Of a stretch of DNA of 64,000 nt, positions 22,944 through 32,206 are shown in pieces; the first letter of the stretch is position 1, and each line of letters begins with the position of its first letter. The notes below the pieces were generated by a model. That model was given only the letters and a program-made list of their open reading frames with translations, was not told the origin of the DNA and did no database searches. Source of the stretch: an uncultured Veillonellaceae bacterium (GTDB lineage: Bacteria; Bacillota; Negativicutes; Selenomonadales; Selenomonadaceae); assembly GCA_900314825.1 (NCBI GenBank), contig OMWS01000003.1, forward strand, positions 1-64,000, in the 5' to 3' direction. The position numbers and the translations under genes are program-made.

Positions 22944-25061
22944 ATGACGGAAACATTCGATCGCCTGCTCGCCAAGCGGGAGCGGGAAGCATTTGATGAC
23001 GAATATCTGCAGCTGGCCGAGACATATGAAGCGGAGCATCCGTATTCTGAGGCGCCGGCGGTTTTTCGCGGTGCGTATGCGCTGGCGCACGGCGATGTGC
23101 AGGAGGCGCTGGCGCAGGCAAGGCAGGCATTTTCCTTGCGGCCGCTGAATTTCGAAGTCTGGCAGCTGCTCGTCCGTTGCTATGAGGCGCTGGGCGACGG
23201 GCGGCGCTTGGCGTATTTCGAAGCGCTCTGCAAGAAATTTTATGAAGTCCCGCTCCACTTGGAGATGAAGCAGGAGACGATCGATGCGCAGCTCGCGATG
23301 CTCACACTCGGCCTCGGCATCGGAAATTATGCACCGTTCGCCAAAGCGCGCGTGCAGCTCCGGGATGGGAAACTCCAGACGCAGCGCGGGCTCTATGCGG
23401 GCGAGTTCTGGCCGCGCTTCTATGAGCGGCCGGCGTTCTGGTTCTGGGTCGGCTGCTATGAAGAGCGCGAGGATCTGGAGGCGAAGGGCTGGCTCGCGGA
23501 ACGCGGCAAGGGAGATCCCGGATTCATCGATCGTTGCGGCGCGGAGTTCGTCTTTGACACGATGAAGGCGCAGGAAGTGCAGGACGTGACGATCGAGCCG
23601 GACGGCGCACCGGTCCTCGTGCCGCTGGCGGGAAAAGAAGCCGGCGCGTCTGTCCGGTTTTCCCATGCAGATGGCAGCGATCTCGGTGTCGGTGAAGATG
23701 CGACGAGCCGGCTGGGCAAGTGGAGCTTTGACTTTTATCGGCTCGAGGCGCCGACACGCATCCGGTCGGAGCGTCCGTTTGTGCTCGGCGCGCCGGTCGA
23801 GCTCCGCCACAGCCCGCGCCGTCATCCCGTCGTCATCGACATCCTCGTGGATGCGCTCAGTTGGAGCGTCGTGCGGGATCGCGGCTACCGGGATGTGCCG
23901 AACATCTTGCGCTTCTTCGGGCAGGGCGTCGTTTTTGACCAGAATTTTTCGACGAGCGAGTACACATTTCCGTCGCTCGTTGCCATCATGACCGGGATGT
24001 ATCCGCATCATAACCAGATTTTCAATGAATATGCGGGTTACGAGTTGGCGCCGGACATCCTGACGGCGTCGGAGCAGATGAAGAAGCTCGGCTATTATTG
24101 TACGAATGTGGTCGGCATGAATGACGGCATCTATACGGGGGCCGCGCGTGGCTTTGACCGCATCATCGGCAATGGGTACAATACACCGACGTACCTCGGC
24201 GTGGAGCGTGCCATCCGCCAGCTGGAAGCGTTTGACGAATGTGACCAATATCTGTTCCTGCACACGATGGATGTGCACGTCTGGTCCGCGCGGGCGTACC
24301 ACCTGCCGCTTCCCGTGCAGACGAAGCAGCCGCTTGCGGAGCGGCTCCGGGGCGGCAACTGCGCGGATGCAAGCGTCTATATCGCCGGTTATGACGTCTA
24401 CCGTGCGGCGAATCTCGCAGGCATCCATGCGGCGGACCGCAGTCTCGGTGTGCTCTTTTCGTACCTGGAGTCGCATTACGCGCCCGGGGATTACGTCGTG
24501 AATCTTTATTCGGATCATGGGGCGTCGATCTTCGACGATGCGCCGTATCTCTTGAGCGACCATCATGTCGGCGCGGCGCTCATGGCGCGCGGCGCGGGCA
24601 TCCCACAGCTTGGCATCGTGCGCGATGAGGTCACGAGCAGTATCGATCTCTATGCCATCCTCGCGAAGGAAGCGGGCTTCGACGTGCCGGAGACGGCGGA
24701 TGCGAATCTTCCTGCGGCGCTCGGCGGGACGGCGCGCCGTTATGCCATCAGCAACACGCTGTATCCGGGACAGGTCTACCGCTGCGCGATCCGCACGCTT
24801 TCGCATGAATTCCAGGCGCGATCGCAGGAATTTGTCGATGAGGACGGGACGGTGGATCTGCAGGGGCTGGAATACGAGCTCTACCGGAGGAACGGTCACG
24901 AGCGCATCGAGGATGCAGCGATCCAGGAGGAATTCCTCCGCGTCCTGCGCGCGCATACGGCGCGCATCGATCGCGGCGGTGACGCCTGGCCGTCGATGCG
25001 GGCGGCGCGTCCGGACTGGTTTGCGAAGACAGAACGAAAGGAACGGCGAGGCGGCAAATGA
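22944..25061 (+). CDS. Cytoplasmic sulfatase-fold (alkaline phosphatase superfamily) protein with TPR-like N terminus
   Basis: 705 residues without signal peptide or membrane helices. Residues about 1-110 look like TPR helices (GDVQEALAQARQAFSLRPLN). Residues about 290-640 have the sulfatase/phosphotransferase fold: HPVVIDILVDALSWS with metal-binding Asp, STSEYTFPSLVAIMTGMYPH with the presumed nucleophile Thr/Ser, and VVNLYSDHGASIFDD with the Asp-His pair. Relatives that modify surface polymers are membrane-bound, so a soluble form is unusual. GGGGAAG precedes the ATG. It overlaps the next gene by 4 bases and heads a four-gene cassette. It could be a hydrolase or a phosphoalcohol transferase; the substrate is unknown. 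Confidence 0.7.
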   Translation: MTETFDRLLAKREREAFDDEYLQLAETYEAEHPYSEAPAVFRGAYALAHGDVQEALAQARQAFSLRPLNFEVWQLLVRCYEALGDGRRLAYFEALCKKFYEVPLHLEMKQETIDAQLAMLTLGLGIGNYAPFAKARVQLRDGKLQTQRGLYAGEFWPRFYERPAFWFWVGCYEEREDLEAKGWLAERGKGDPGFIDRCGAEFVFDTMKAQEVQDVTIEPDGAPVLVPLAGKEAGASVRFSHADGSDLGVGEDATSRLGKWSFDFYRLEAPTRIRSERPFVLGAPVELRHSPRRHPVVIDILVDALSWSVVRDRGYRDVPNILRFFGQGVVFDQNFSTSEYTFPSLVAIMTGMYPHHNQIFNEYAGYELAPDILTASEQMKKLGYYCTNVVGMNDGIYTGAARGFDRIIGNGYNTPTYLGVERAIRQLEAFDECDQYLFLHTMDVHVWSARAYHLPLPVQTKQPLAERLRGGNCADASVYIAGYDVYRAANLAGIHAADRSLGVLFSYLESHYAPGDYVVNLYSDHGASIFDDAPYLLSDHHVGAALMARGAGIPQLGIVRDEVTSSIDLYAILAKEAGFDVPETADANLPAALGGTARRYAISNTLYPGQVYRCAIRTLSHEFQARSQEFVDEDGTVDLQGLEYELYRRNGHERIEDAAIQEEFLRVLRAHTARIDRGGDAWPSMRAARPDWFAKTERKERRGGK

Positions 25062-25669
25062 AACAGGAACGCACGCACTTCATCTTCGATCTCGATGGGA
25101 CGATCACACGGGAAGAGACGCTGCCCATCATCGCACAGCATTTCGGCGTGACGGCGGAAATCGAAGCATTGACGCAAAAGACGGTGCAGGGCAATATCCC
25201 GTTCATCGAATCCTTCATCCGGCGCATCTATATCCTCGGGAAGCTCCCCGTCCGCGAGGTCGCGCAGCTGCTCAGCAGCGTGCCGCTGCATGAAGGCGTC
25301 CTGCAGTTCATCCGGGAACACGCGGAGGCGTGCAGCATCGCGACGGGCAACCTTTCCCCATGGATCGAGAAACTCGTGGCGCGCATCGGCTGCGCCTGTG
25401 ACGCCTCGGAAGCCGTGATCGAAGACGGCCGCGTGGCGAAGCTCGCGCACATCCTCCGCAAGGAGGACGTCGTGCGCCGCTATCAGAGCCTCGGACAGCG
25501 CGTCGTCTTCATCGGTGACGGCAACAATGACGTCGAGGCCATGCGCACGGCAGACATCGCGATCGCCTCGGCGCTGACGCACGACCCCGTGCCGGGCGTG
25601 CTGACGGTCGCAGATTATCTCGTATTACAGGAGGCGGCACTATGCAGGCAACTCCATCAATTGTCCTGA
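25058..25669 (+). CDS. HAD-superfamily phosphatase (phosphoserine-phosphatase-like)
   Basis: 203 residues. FIFDLDGTITREETLP has the nucleophile and acid Asp of the HAD fold (residues 11 and 13), SIATGNLSPWIEKL the second motif, and VVFIGDGNNDVEAMRTADIA the metal-binding motif. The helical insert after motif I is of the HAD-IB type. It is translationally coupled to both neighbours: its start overlaps the sulfatase-fold gene by 4 bases, and its end overlaps the nucleotidyltransferase gene by 28. It most likely dephosphorylates an intermediate of the same pathway; the substrate is not predictable by eye. Confidence 0.82.
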   Translation: MKQERTHFIFDLDGTITREETLPIIAQHFGVTAEIEALTQKTVQGNIPFIESFIRRIYILGKLPVREVAQLLSSVPLHEGVLQFIREHAEACSIATGNLSPWIEKLVARIGCACDASEAVIEDGRVAKLAHILRKEDVVRRYQSLGQRVVFIGDGNNDVEAMRTADIAIASALTHDPVPGVLTVADYLVLQEAALCRQLHQLS

Positions 25670-26286
25670 GCTGTGCGGGCATCGGCTCGCGCCTCGGGCT
25701 CGGCAAGACCAAGGCCCTCATCGATATCGGCGGCAAGACGCTGATCCATTGGCAACTCGAACTTTTCCGTGACGTTCCAGATGTCCGCATCGTCGTCGGC
25801 TTCCAGGCGCATGATGTCATTGAGGAAGTGCGCAAATATCGTCCGGACGCCATCTTTGTGTATAACCATAATTATTTTGAGACGAAGACGGGAGCCAGCT
25901 ATTATTATGGCGCGCGTCATGGCGGCGACTACGCCATCGAGTACGACGGCGACCTGCTGATCCATCCTGCGGATATGCAGAGGCTCCTGAGGACGCCGGG
26001 CGAGTGGATCGCCTATGCGGACAAGATGTCCGAGGATGGCGTCTATGTGAAGACGGACGAAGCGGGGCAGGTGCTGGCCTTTTCGCGGCGCGAAGGCGAC
26101 TATGAATGGACGGGGCCGTGCTGCCTCCGGCGCGATCATGTGCGGTATACATCAGAAAACGTGTACAATCAACTCGAGCCCCTGCTGCCGATGCGGGGCA
26201 TCCATGTGCGGGCCTGCGATATCGACACGATCGAGGATTATCGTCGCGCGCTCGCGTTCGTCGCGTCATTTTCTACGGAGGGATGA
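25642..26286 (+). CDS. Nucleotidyltransferase, LicC/cytidylyltransferase-like
   Basis: 214 residues. The N terminus, SIVLSCAGIGSRLGLGKTKA followed by LIDIGGKTLIHWQLEL, is the nucleotide-binding signature of sugar-phosphate and phosphocholine nucleotidyltransferases (Gly-x-Gly-x-Arg-Leu and a Lys). The IEYDGDLLIHPADM segment near 95 gives the metal-binding Asp. The size fits small LicC-like enzymes that make CDP-alcohols or NDP-sugars. AGGAGGC lies before the ATG inside the HAD gene. With the phosphatase and methyltransferase it suggests synthesis of an activated, methylated small molecule. Confidence 0.78.
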   Translation: MQATPSIVLSCAGIGSRLGLGKTKALIDIGGKTLIHWQLELFRDVPDVRIVVGFQAHDVIEEVRKYRPDAIFVYNHNYFETKTGASYYYGARHGGDYAIEYDGDLLIHPADMQRLLRTPGEWIAYADKMSEDGVYVKTDEAGQVLAFSRREGDYEWTGPCCLRRDHVRYTSENVYNQLEPLLPMRGIHVRACDIDTIEDYRRALAFVASFSTEG

Positions 26287-26289
26287 AGG

Positions 26290-27066
26290 ATGGCCAAGAG
26301 AGAGGAACAGGGCGCGCGCGTCAAAAGCCGGCGCGTCGCGATTGATGAAGCAGCTGTGAAATCGTTTTTCGCGCATCGCCACGAAAAGAAGCTGCCATAC
26401 CGGCTGAATTATACGAATTACCAAGATGCGCATCCGGAACTGGCTTTGGCGCGGGATGCGGCAGAAAAGGAAAACATCCTGCCGCTCCTCGCCTTGCGGC
26501 CGGGGATGCGTGTGCTCGACATCGGTTGCGGCGTCGGCCGCTGGAGCAGGACGGTCCTCGCAGCAGGCGCGGATTACGTCGGGGCGGACTATACGCAGAG
26601 CTTCCTCGATCTTGCGGCAGAAGCGCAGCCGGCCGGCCCGCATTGCGCATGGGTCTGCGCCGACTTCCGGCAAATCGGGAGCGCCTTGCAGTCCGCCGGC
26701 ATTCCCACGCGCTTTGATCGCATCTTTGTCAATGGTGTCTTCGTGTACCTCAATGATGACGATCTCCCCGCCTGCTTGTCACAGGTCGATCAGCTGCTGG
26801 CGCCGGGCGGCATGCTCTACCTCAAAGAATCTGTCGCCCGGACCACACGTCTGACGCTGGACGGCATCTATTCCGAAGAGCTCGCGAGCGACTACAGCGC
26901 GATCTATCGCAGCATCGGGGAATATGCCGCCTGCTGGAAGGCGCACCTGCCCGCCTTCCGTACGCTCTATGAAGGGGAGCCTTGGCAGGATCTCGCGATC
27001 CGGGAGGAAACGACGGCGTATGCCTGGATCTTGCAGAAAGACGGCGGACATGGATGTGGTATTTAA
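26290..27066 (+). CDS. Class I SAM-dependent methyltransferase
   Basis: 258 residues. GMRVLDIGCGVGRWSRTVLA near residue 73 is SAM-binding motif I, VGADYTQSFLDLA motif II, and FDRIFVNGVFVYLNDDDL and LLAPGGMLYLKES are motifs III-IV. The acceptor cannot be told from the sequence. It is the last gene of the four-gene cassette (4 bases after the nucleotidyltransferase gene) and is followed by a terminator. An N-terminal basic helix (about 1-45) precedes the fold. Confidence 0.85.
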   Translation: MAKREEQGARVKSRRVAIDEAAVKSFFAHRHEKKLPYRLNYTNYQDAHPELALARDAAEKENILPLLALRPGMRVLDIGCGVGRWSRTVLAAGADYVGADYTQSFLDLAAEAQPAGPHCAWVCADFRQIGSALQSAGIPTRFDRIFVNGVFVYLNDDDLPACLSQVDQLLAPGGMLYLKESVARTTRLTLDGIYSEELASDYSAIYRSIGEYAACWKAHLPAFRTLYEGEPWQDLAIREETTAYAWILQKDGGHGCGI

Positions 27067-27070
27067 TACG

Positions 27071-27100
27071 AAAGCACTTGCGGGCGGGCAAGTGCTTTTT
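27071..27100. terminator. Bidirectional terminator between the cassette and mscS
   Basis: AAAGCACTTGC and GCAAGTGCTTT pair perfectly, with T-runs on both strands. Confidence 0.85.
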
Positions 27101-27106
27101 CATGCG

Positions 27107-28177
27107 TTATTTTTCTGTCGGTACATCTCCGTGCATCACCGTGCGGATCGGATACGGGATGTCGATGCCTTCTTCGCGGTAGCGGCGCGTGAGGGCTTTG
27201 ATGAACTCGTGCTTCAGGAGGAACTGCGAGTCGAACGCGCTGCTGTGCAGGATGACGTTGAAGTTGATGCTGGAGTCCGCGAACTCCGTGTAGCGCACGA
27301 GCGGTGACTGCTCGACGTTTTCGTCGACGCGGGCGAGGACTTCGTTCGCGACCTCGAGCGTGACCTTTTCGACGAACTCGAGGTCGCTGTCGTACGCGAC
27401 GCCGACGGGGATGCTGATCGCCATATCGCGGCGCGGCAGGCTGAAATTCGTGATGATGGACGACGCGATCTTCTGGTTCGGGATGACGACCATGTTGCTT
27501 TCGCCGGCCGGCACGATCGTCGTGAAGCGCCACGTGATGTCCGTGACGCGGCCTTGCTCGCCGGTGCTGAGCTTGATGTAGTCGTCGATGCGCAGCTGGC
27601 GCGAGAGGATGAGGTGCAGGCCGGAGAAGATGTTCGCGAGCGTTTCCTGGAGCGCGAGGGCGACGGCCATACCACCGACGCCCATGGCGGTGAGGATCGG
27701 CGCGATGGAGATGCCGTAGTATTGCAGCACGACGAGCACGCCCATGGCGTAGATGACGACCATGAGGATCGTCGACAGGAGCGTCGTCTTCGGCAGCTTT
27801 TCCTCCGAGCGCTCGATGCGCATCTCGACGACGCCGTTCACCGTGCGCGCGATGACGCGCGTGATGGAAAAGACGATGACGGTGAAGAGCACGTAGGAAA
27901 AAAGCTTCGTGAGCTGCGGCGGGATGTCGATCGTGCCGACGATCCAGTACAGGCCGACGACGAGCGTCAGAGAGATCGGCACGCCCTTCAGCGCGTGGAT
28001 GAAGACGTAATGCCACGTGCCTTCCTCGATATCGACATGCGTCTCGATGCGGCGGTTGATGAGCTTGTTCAGCGCGATGCCGACGGCGAACGCGCCGATG
28101 AGGATGCACAGCGGCACAAAGAGCGGCTCGACGAAAAATTTCCAATCCGCGAGGCTCGTCCAGTCAAAATTCGGCAA
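27107..28177 (-). CDS. mscS: Small-conductance mechanosensitive channel (MscS family)
   Basis: 356 residues. Four hydrophobic helices lie in the first 190 residues; the last, GVGGMAVALALQETLANIFS, is the glycine/alanine-rich pore helix of MscS. The beta domain follows (LRIDDYIKLSTGEQGRVTDI), then a cytoplasmic alpha/beta vestibule. It opens under membrane tension to release solutes in hypo-osmotic shock. The start is a TTG with AAGGAGG 9 bases upstream on the minus strand. It is somewhat longer than E. coli MscS because of one extra N-terminal helix. Confidence 0.9.
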   Translation of the reverse strand: MPNFDWTSLADWKFFVEPLFVPLCILIGAFAVGIALNKLINRRIETHVDIEEGTWHYVFIHALKGVPISLTLVVGLYWIVGTIDIPPQLTKLFSYVLFTVIVFSITRVIARTVNGVVEMRIERSEEKLPKTTLLSTILMVVIYAMGVLVVLQYYGISIAPILTAMGVGGMAVALALQETLANIFSGLHLILSRQLRIDDYIKLSTGEQGRVTDITWRFTTIVPAGESNMVVIPNQKIASSIITNFSLPRRDMAISIPVGVAYDSDLEFVEKVTLEVANEVLARVDENVEQSPLVRYTEFADSSINFNVILHSSAFDSQFLLKHEFIKALTRRYREEGIDIPYPIRTVMHGDVPTEK

Positions 28178-28223
28178 GTTGGGATTCCTCCTTGGTTCGT
28201 GATTCCTTCAGTGATCCGGTCGC

Positions 28224-28252
28224 TTGCAGAGAACCTGCCCGCCCATTATACT
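28224..28252 (+). promoter_or_regulatory. Promoter of the GNAT/esterase genes
   Basis: TTGCAG at 28224-28229 and TATACT at 28247-28252 with a 17-base spacer. Confidence 0.7.
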
Positions 28253-28298
28253 ATAGGCAAAGCGTTGGAACAATGAAAAATGCAAAGGAGAACCTGTC

Positions 28299-28838
28299 AT
28301 GCAAGAAATTCTCGCCGAAGGCCCGCGCCTGCGCCTGCGCCGTGCGGACAAAAGCGACCTCGATTACATCCTGAAGCTCGAATATGAGCCGGAAAACGTG
28401 AAGTTTATCGTGCCGTTCGACAAGGATTTTCACACGAAGATCCTCGAAGGCGCCGTGGAAGAATCCATGGACGTGCTCGCCGAGGAAAAAGAGACAGGCG
28501 AGCGCGTCGGCTATTTCCTCATCAATGGACTCAAGACGGACGCGCACGAAATGGAGTGGACGCACGTCGTCATCCAGAAAAAGGGCATGGGCTACGGCCA
28601 TGAAGCGATGAAGCTTCTCAAAAAATACTGCTTCGATGTCAAGAAATTCCATCGCGCTTGGCTGGATTGCAAAGACTACAATGACCGTGCGCTGCACCTC
28701 TACGAGAGCGAAGGCATGCTGCGCGAAGGCCTGTTCCGCGAGACGATCATCACGAATGGCGTCTATGAAAACCTCGTCGTGCTCGCGATCCTCGACCGCG
28801 AGTACGCCGCACGGAAAGCGGCAGGACAGGAATTATGA
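28299..28838 (+). CDS. GNAT-family N-acetyltransferase
   Basis: 179 residues of the RimJ/RimL-like GNAT type: LRLRRADKSDLDYILKLEYE at the N terminus, WTHVVIQKKGMGYGHEAMKL with the acetyl-CoA loop near 87-105, and DYNDRALHLYESEGMLREGL near the C terminus. The acceptor is unknown. AAAGGAG lies 8 bases before the ATG. It overlaps the next gene by 4 bases (ATGA), so the two are coupled. Confidence 0.85.
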   Translation: MQEILAEGPRLRLRRADKSDLDYILKLEYEPENVKFIVPFDKDFHTKILEGAVEESMDVLAEEKETGERVGYFLINGLKTDAHEMEWTHVVIQKKGMGYGHEAMKLLKKYCFDVKKFHRAWLDCKDYNDRALHLYESEGMLREGLFRETIITNGVYENLVVLAILDREYAARKAAGQEL

Positions 28839-29506
28839 TGACCTTGAACGTTTGCGGGAAAACCATCACGTTGTTTGACAGCGGCCGGAACGACGTGCCG
28901 ACCGTGTACCTCAACACGGTGCAGGGCGAGGGCGCGTCCGTTTGGGCGGCCTGCCAGGCTGCAGGCGCACCGCCGTTCACGCTCGTGGCAATCGATGGCA
29001 TTGACTGGAACCGCGAGATGTCGCCGTGGGCAGCACCAGCCGTCATGCGCGGAGATGACGCATTCACGGGCGGCGCGGACGATTATCTTAAAGCCTTGAC
29101 GGAACAGATCATCCCGACCGTTGAAGGCGCAATCGGCGCGCCGACCTTCCGCGCGCTCGCAGGATATTCTTTGGCCGGACTGTTCGCCGTGTACGCTGCA
29201 TATCAGACGGATGCGTTTTCCAGAATCGCCAGCGCCTCGGGCTCGTTCTGGTTTCCGAAGTTCTTGGAATACGCCCGGACGCACGAACTCAAAAGCGGTG
29301 TTTCGCACATCTATTTTTCCCTCGGAGACAAAGAAAGCCGCGCGCGTAACCAGACGCTCGCGGCTGTGCAGGAACATACGGAACAGATCGTCCGACATAT
29401 GAAGGAAAACGGAATCGATACGACGTTCGTGCTCCATCCGGGCAATCACTTCCATCATCCCGAAGAACGGATGGCGGCGGGGATTGCATGGATGCTGGAC
29501 GCATGA
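28835..29506 (+). CDS. Alpha/beta-hydrolase, esterase D / IroE-like
   Basis: 223 residues. The nucleophile elbow is GYSLAG (Ser near residue 110), with an Asp expected near SLGDKES and the catalytic His in HPGNHFHHPEER near the end. The arrangement is that of small esterases related to S-formylglutathione hydrolase and the siderophore esterase IroE. No signal peptide is seen, so it is cytoplasmic. It is translationally coupled to the preceding acetyltransferase gene. The natural ester is unknown. Confidence 0.75.
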   Translation: MMTLNVCGKTITLFDSGRNDVPTVYLNTVQGEGASVWAACQAAGAPPFTLVAIDGIDWNREMSPWAAPAVMRGDDAFTGGADDYLKALTEQIIPTVEGAIGAPTFRALAGYSLAGLFAVYAAYQTDAFSRIASASGSFWFPKFLEYARTHELKSGVSHIYFSLGDKESRARNQTLAAVQEHTEQIVRHMKENGIDTTFVLHPGNHFHHPEERMAAGIAWMLDA

Positions 29507-29511
29507 AATCG

Positions 29512-29772
29512 TTATCGGACATGGTACCTCGGCAACGCGGGACGCTGCTGTGCAGGAAGAAGCGCAGCGGTGTCCCGCTTCATTTTTCCCGCGTGCTGGA
29601 TGCCGTGCAGCACGGAGAGCGCGAGCCAGGCGATGCCGAAGATCACGTGGTAGCGCTTGCCGAACGCGAGCGCCGTGACCGTCCCGACAGCAGCGGCCGC
29701 GAGCGGCAGGCCGAGCGGGAGGGTTTTGAAGTTCGTCGGTTTTTTGACGAGCTGTGGTTTGTACATCATCAT
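29512..29772 (-). CDS. Small membrane protein of unknown function
   Basis: 86 residues with two hydrophobic helices (about 18-37 and 42-61). The second contains VIFGIAWLALSVLHGIQHAG with two histidines and a following basic tail. GGAGG lies 7 bases before the first of three ATG codons on the minus strand, which supports a real gene. It is convergent with the esterase gene, with only 5 bases between stops. No family is recognised. Confidence 0.5.
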   Translation of the reverse strand: MMMYKPQLVKKPTNFKTLPLGLPLAAAAVGTVTALAFGKRYHVIFGIAWLALSVLHGIQHAGKMKRDTAALLPAQQRPALPRYHVR

Positions 29773-29863
29773 GGGATGCCTCCAATCAATAGAATAATTC
29801 TCATGATGGATAATTTCTACAAGCGAGAGGCGTTTTCCTTTGCCAGAAAAAATTTTTGCGTAC

Positions 29864-29892
29864 TGTTAAAGCTCGCTGGAATAGGGTATAAT
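29864..29892 (+). promoter_or_regulatory. Promoter of the helicase-HNH gene
   Basis: TATAAT at 29887-29892 with TGTTAA 17 bases upstream. Confidence 0.6.
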
Positions 29893-29929
29893 CATTTTGT
29901 ATCAGTGATTTTTAACGTAGAAAGGATGA

Positions 29930-32206
29930 ATGGCTATGTCGAGCGTTGCGGAGACGGAAATCGAAGTGCTTTCGCACGGCACAGTGACCCCAAAGAACGG
30001 GATGAATGTGCGACAGCCGTACCAGCATCAGAAAAACGCCATGGCGAATCTGGATTTGATGGATAAGGCAGATGCTTATAGCACGCTCGTCGTCTTGCCG
30101 ACGGGCGGCGGGAAGACGTATACGGCATCCCTGTGGCTCTTGAAGCATGCACTGAATCGTCGTAAGAAAATCCTCTGGATCGCGCACCGGCAGATGCTCC
30201 TCGACCAAGCAGCGGTGTCGTTCCAGGAGTACGCCTATGCAGAATCCCTTCCGAACATCACGGCGTTTCGCTATCGCATCGTTTCTGGCGCACCCTCGCA
30301 TGACCGCAGCATCGACATCGTCCCGACGGATGACCTCGTGATTGCGAGCAAAGACAGCATCGGTCGCAATCTCGGCGCGCTTGATGCATGGCTTGCGGGG
30401 ACGGATGAAGTGTATCTCGTGGTTGACGAGGCGCATCATGCGACAGCGAAAACATATCGCAAGATCATCGACTACGTGGAAGCGCGCGTGAAGCACACAA
30501 AGCTCATCGGCCTGACCGCGACGCCGTTCCGCACGGCGGAGCAGGAGCGCGGGCTGCTCGCACGGATTTTCCGCGACGGCGTGCGGGGCGGGCGGCGCGT
30601 TGCGGGCGACATCGGCATCACGTACCAGATCGGGCTGAAGGATCTGATCAACCGCCAGATTCTTTCCCAGCCGATTTTTGAAAGCTGCTATACGGAAGAG
30701 GATTATGGCGCAGCACTCGGCAAGGACGATTGGGAACGCATCATGCAGCTCGACACGCTCCCCGATGACTTGGCGTCGCAAATCGCCGACAGCGCCCCAC
30801 GCAACCGACTGATTGTCGAGACCTACAAGAAGAAAGCGAAAACCTACGGACAGACAATCGTCTTTGCTGTCAATGTCGTCCATGCCATCACGCTCGCGAA
30901 ACTCTTCAACCATGCGGGCATCTCAGCGAATTTCATCGTGTCCGATGTCCGAGATATGGTGACAGGCGTCCGCATCAGCCGCGAAATCATCAAACAGAGG
31001 ATAAAGGAGTTCCGTGAAGGGAAGCTCAAAGTTCTCGTGAATGTCAACATCTTGACGGAAGGCGTGGACTTGCCGCAGACGAAGACCGTGTTTTTGGCGC
31101 GCCCGACTGTTTCGACCATCCTCATGACGCAGATGATCGGCCGTGCCCTGCGCGGCACCGCGGCGGGCGGCACGTCCGAGGCGTACATCGTTTCGTTCGT
31201 CGATGATTGGAATGAGCACATCGCGTGGGTCAATCCGGAGAGCATCTTCACAGGCGACGGGAATGATTTTGTTGACAATCCCTTGACACGTCAGCAACAC
31301 GAAATCCGGCTGATTGCCATTTCGAAGATCGAGGAATTTGCCTCCATCGTGGATGCCTCCATCGATACGACAGCGCTCGAAGCCGTGCCGTTCGAGAAGC
31401 GCATCCCGCTCGGCATGTACGCGTTCACATGGCTGGAGGAAAACGGCATGGATCATTCGTACCAGGTTATGGTCTATGACAGTACGCAGGCGGCTTATGC
31501 CGAGATGATGGACGCGTTGCCGAAACTTTTTGAGACGTTCGGCAGCGATGACGAATATCTTTCGGATGAGGTGCTGCACGATATGGCGACGCAGTGCCGC
31601 GATACGTTCTTCCTCGGCGAAATGATTCCGTCGTATGATGAGCAGGACATCATCCATGTCTTGCAGTATTACGCGCAGAAAGAATCCGCACCGGAGTTTT
31701 ACACGTTCGATGCGATCAATCGCGGGAAGCTCGATGTTGCCGCGATTGCAAGGCAGATTTTTGACGAGGACATGGGGCCGAGAAAGAAAGCAGAGTATGT
31801 AAATGACCTCTGGGATCGTTCAGACGACAATATGCTTCGGTTGTTCTTCGGAAGGAAACAGTATTTTTGGAAACAACTGGATATTGAACTCATGAAGTTG
31901 TCGGGGGTCGGTATTGGTGGTGGAGAGACAAACGTAACGTACGGGAAGAAGAAGTTGGGAGAGATGGCTCTCAGCGAAATCGCACGTTACAATCCCGCGT
32001 ATGAAAAAGAACTTCGCGATGGAGCGTTTGCAGCTGCCAAGGACGAGGAAGGGTATTATACGTGTGCGGCCTGTGGTAGGCGCGACAAATCGCGCATCCC
32101 GTTCCAGGTCGACCATATCGTGCCAATGAACCGCGGCGGCAAAAGCGTGCCCGAAAACCTCCAGATTCTCTGCCGCTCGTGCAATGGCAGGAAAGGCGAC
32201 CGATGA
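29930..32206 (+). CDS. Superfamily 2 helicase with C-terminal HNH nuclease domain
   Basis: 758 residues. Helicase motifs in order: LVVLPTGGGKTYTASLW (I, near 50), VYLVVDEAHHATAKTY (II, DEAH, near 165), LIGLTATPFRT (III), NILTEGVDLPQTK (V) and TQMIGRALRGTA (VI, near 400). A region of about 270 residues of unknown fold follows, then an HNH domain: CAACGRRD, QVDHIVPMNRGGK, and LCRSCNGRKG with two zinc-binding Cys pairs. It should translocate on and cut DNA. The ATG at 29936 has better ribosome-site spacing than that at 29930. The stop overlaps the next start (ATGA). A defence role is inference. Confidence 0.82.
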   Translation: MAMSSVAETEIEVLSHGTVTPKNGMNVRQPYQHQKNAMANLDLMDKADAYSTLVVLPTGGGKTYTASLWLLKHALNRRKKILWIAHRQMLLDQAAVSFQEYAYAESLPNITAFRYRIVSGAPSHDRSIDIVPTDDLVIASKDSIGRNLGALDAWLAGTDEVYLVVDEAHHATAKTYRKIIDYVEARVKHTKLIGLTATPFRTAEQERGLLARIFRDGVRGGRRVAGDIGITYQIGLKDLINRQILSQPIFESCYTEEDYGAALGKDDWERIMQLDTLPDDLASQIADSAPRNRLIVETYKKKAKTYGQTIVFAVNVVHAITLAKLFNHAGISANFIVSDVRDMVTGVRISREIIKQRIKEFREGKLKVLVNVNILTEGVDLPQTKTVFLARPTVSTILMTQMIGRALRGTAAGGTSEAYIVSFVDDWNEHIAWVNPESIFTGDGNDFVDNPLTRQQHEIRLIAISKIEEFASIVDASIDTTALEAVPFEKRIPLGMYAFTWLEENGMDHSYQVMVYDSTQAAYAEMMDALPKLFETFGSDDEYLSDEVLHDMATQCRDTFFLGEMIPSYDEQDIIHVLQYYAQKESAPEFYTFDAINRGKLDVAAIARQIFDEDMGPRKKAEYVNDLWDRSDDNMLRLFFGRKQYFWKQLDIELMKLSGVGIGGGETNVTYGKKKLGEMALSEIARYNPAYEKELRDGAFAAAKDEEGYYTCAACGRRDKSRIPFQVDHIVPMNRGGKSVPENLQILCRSCNGRKGDR

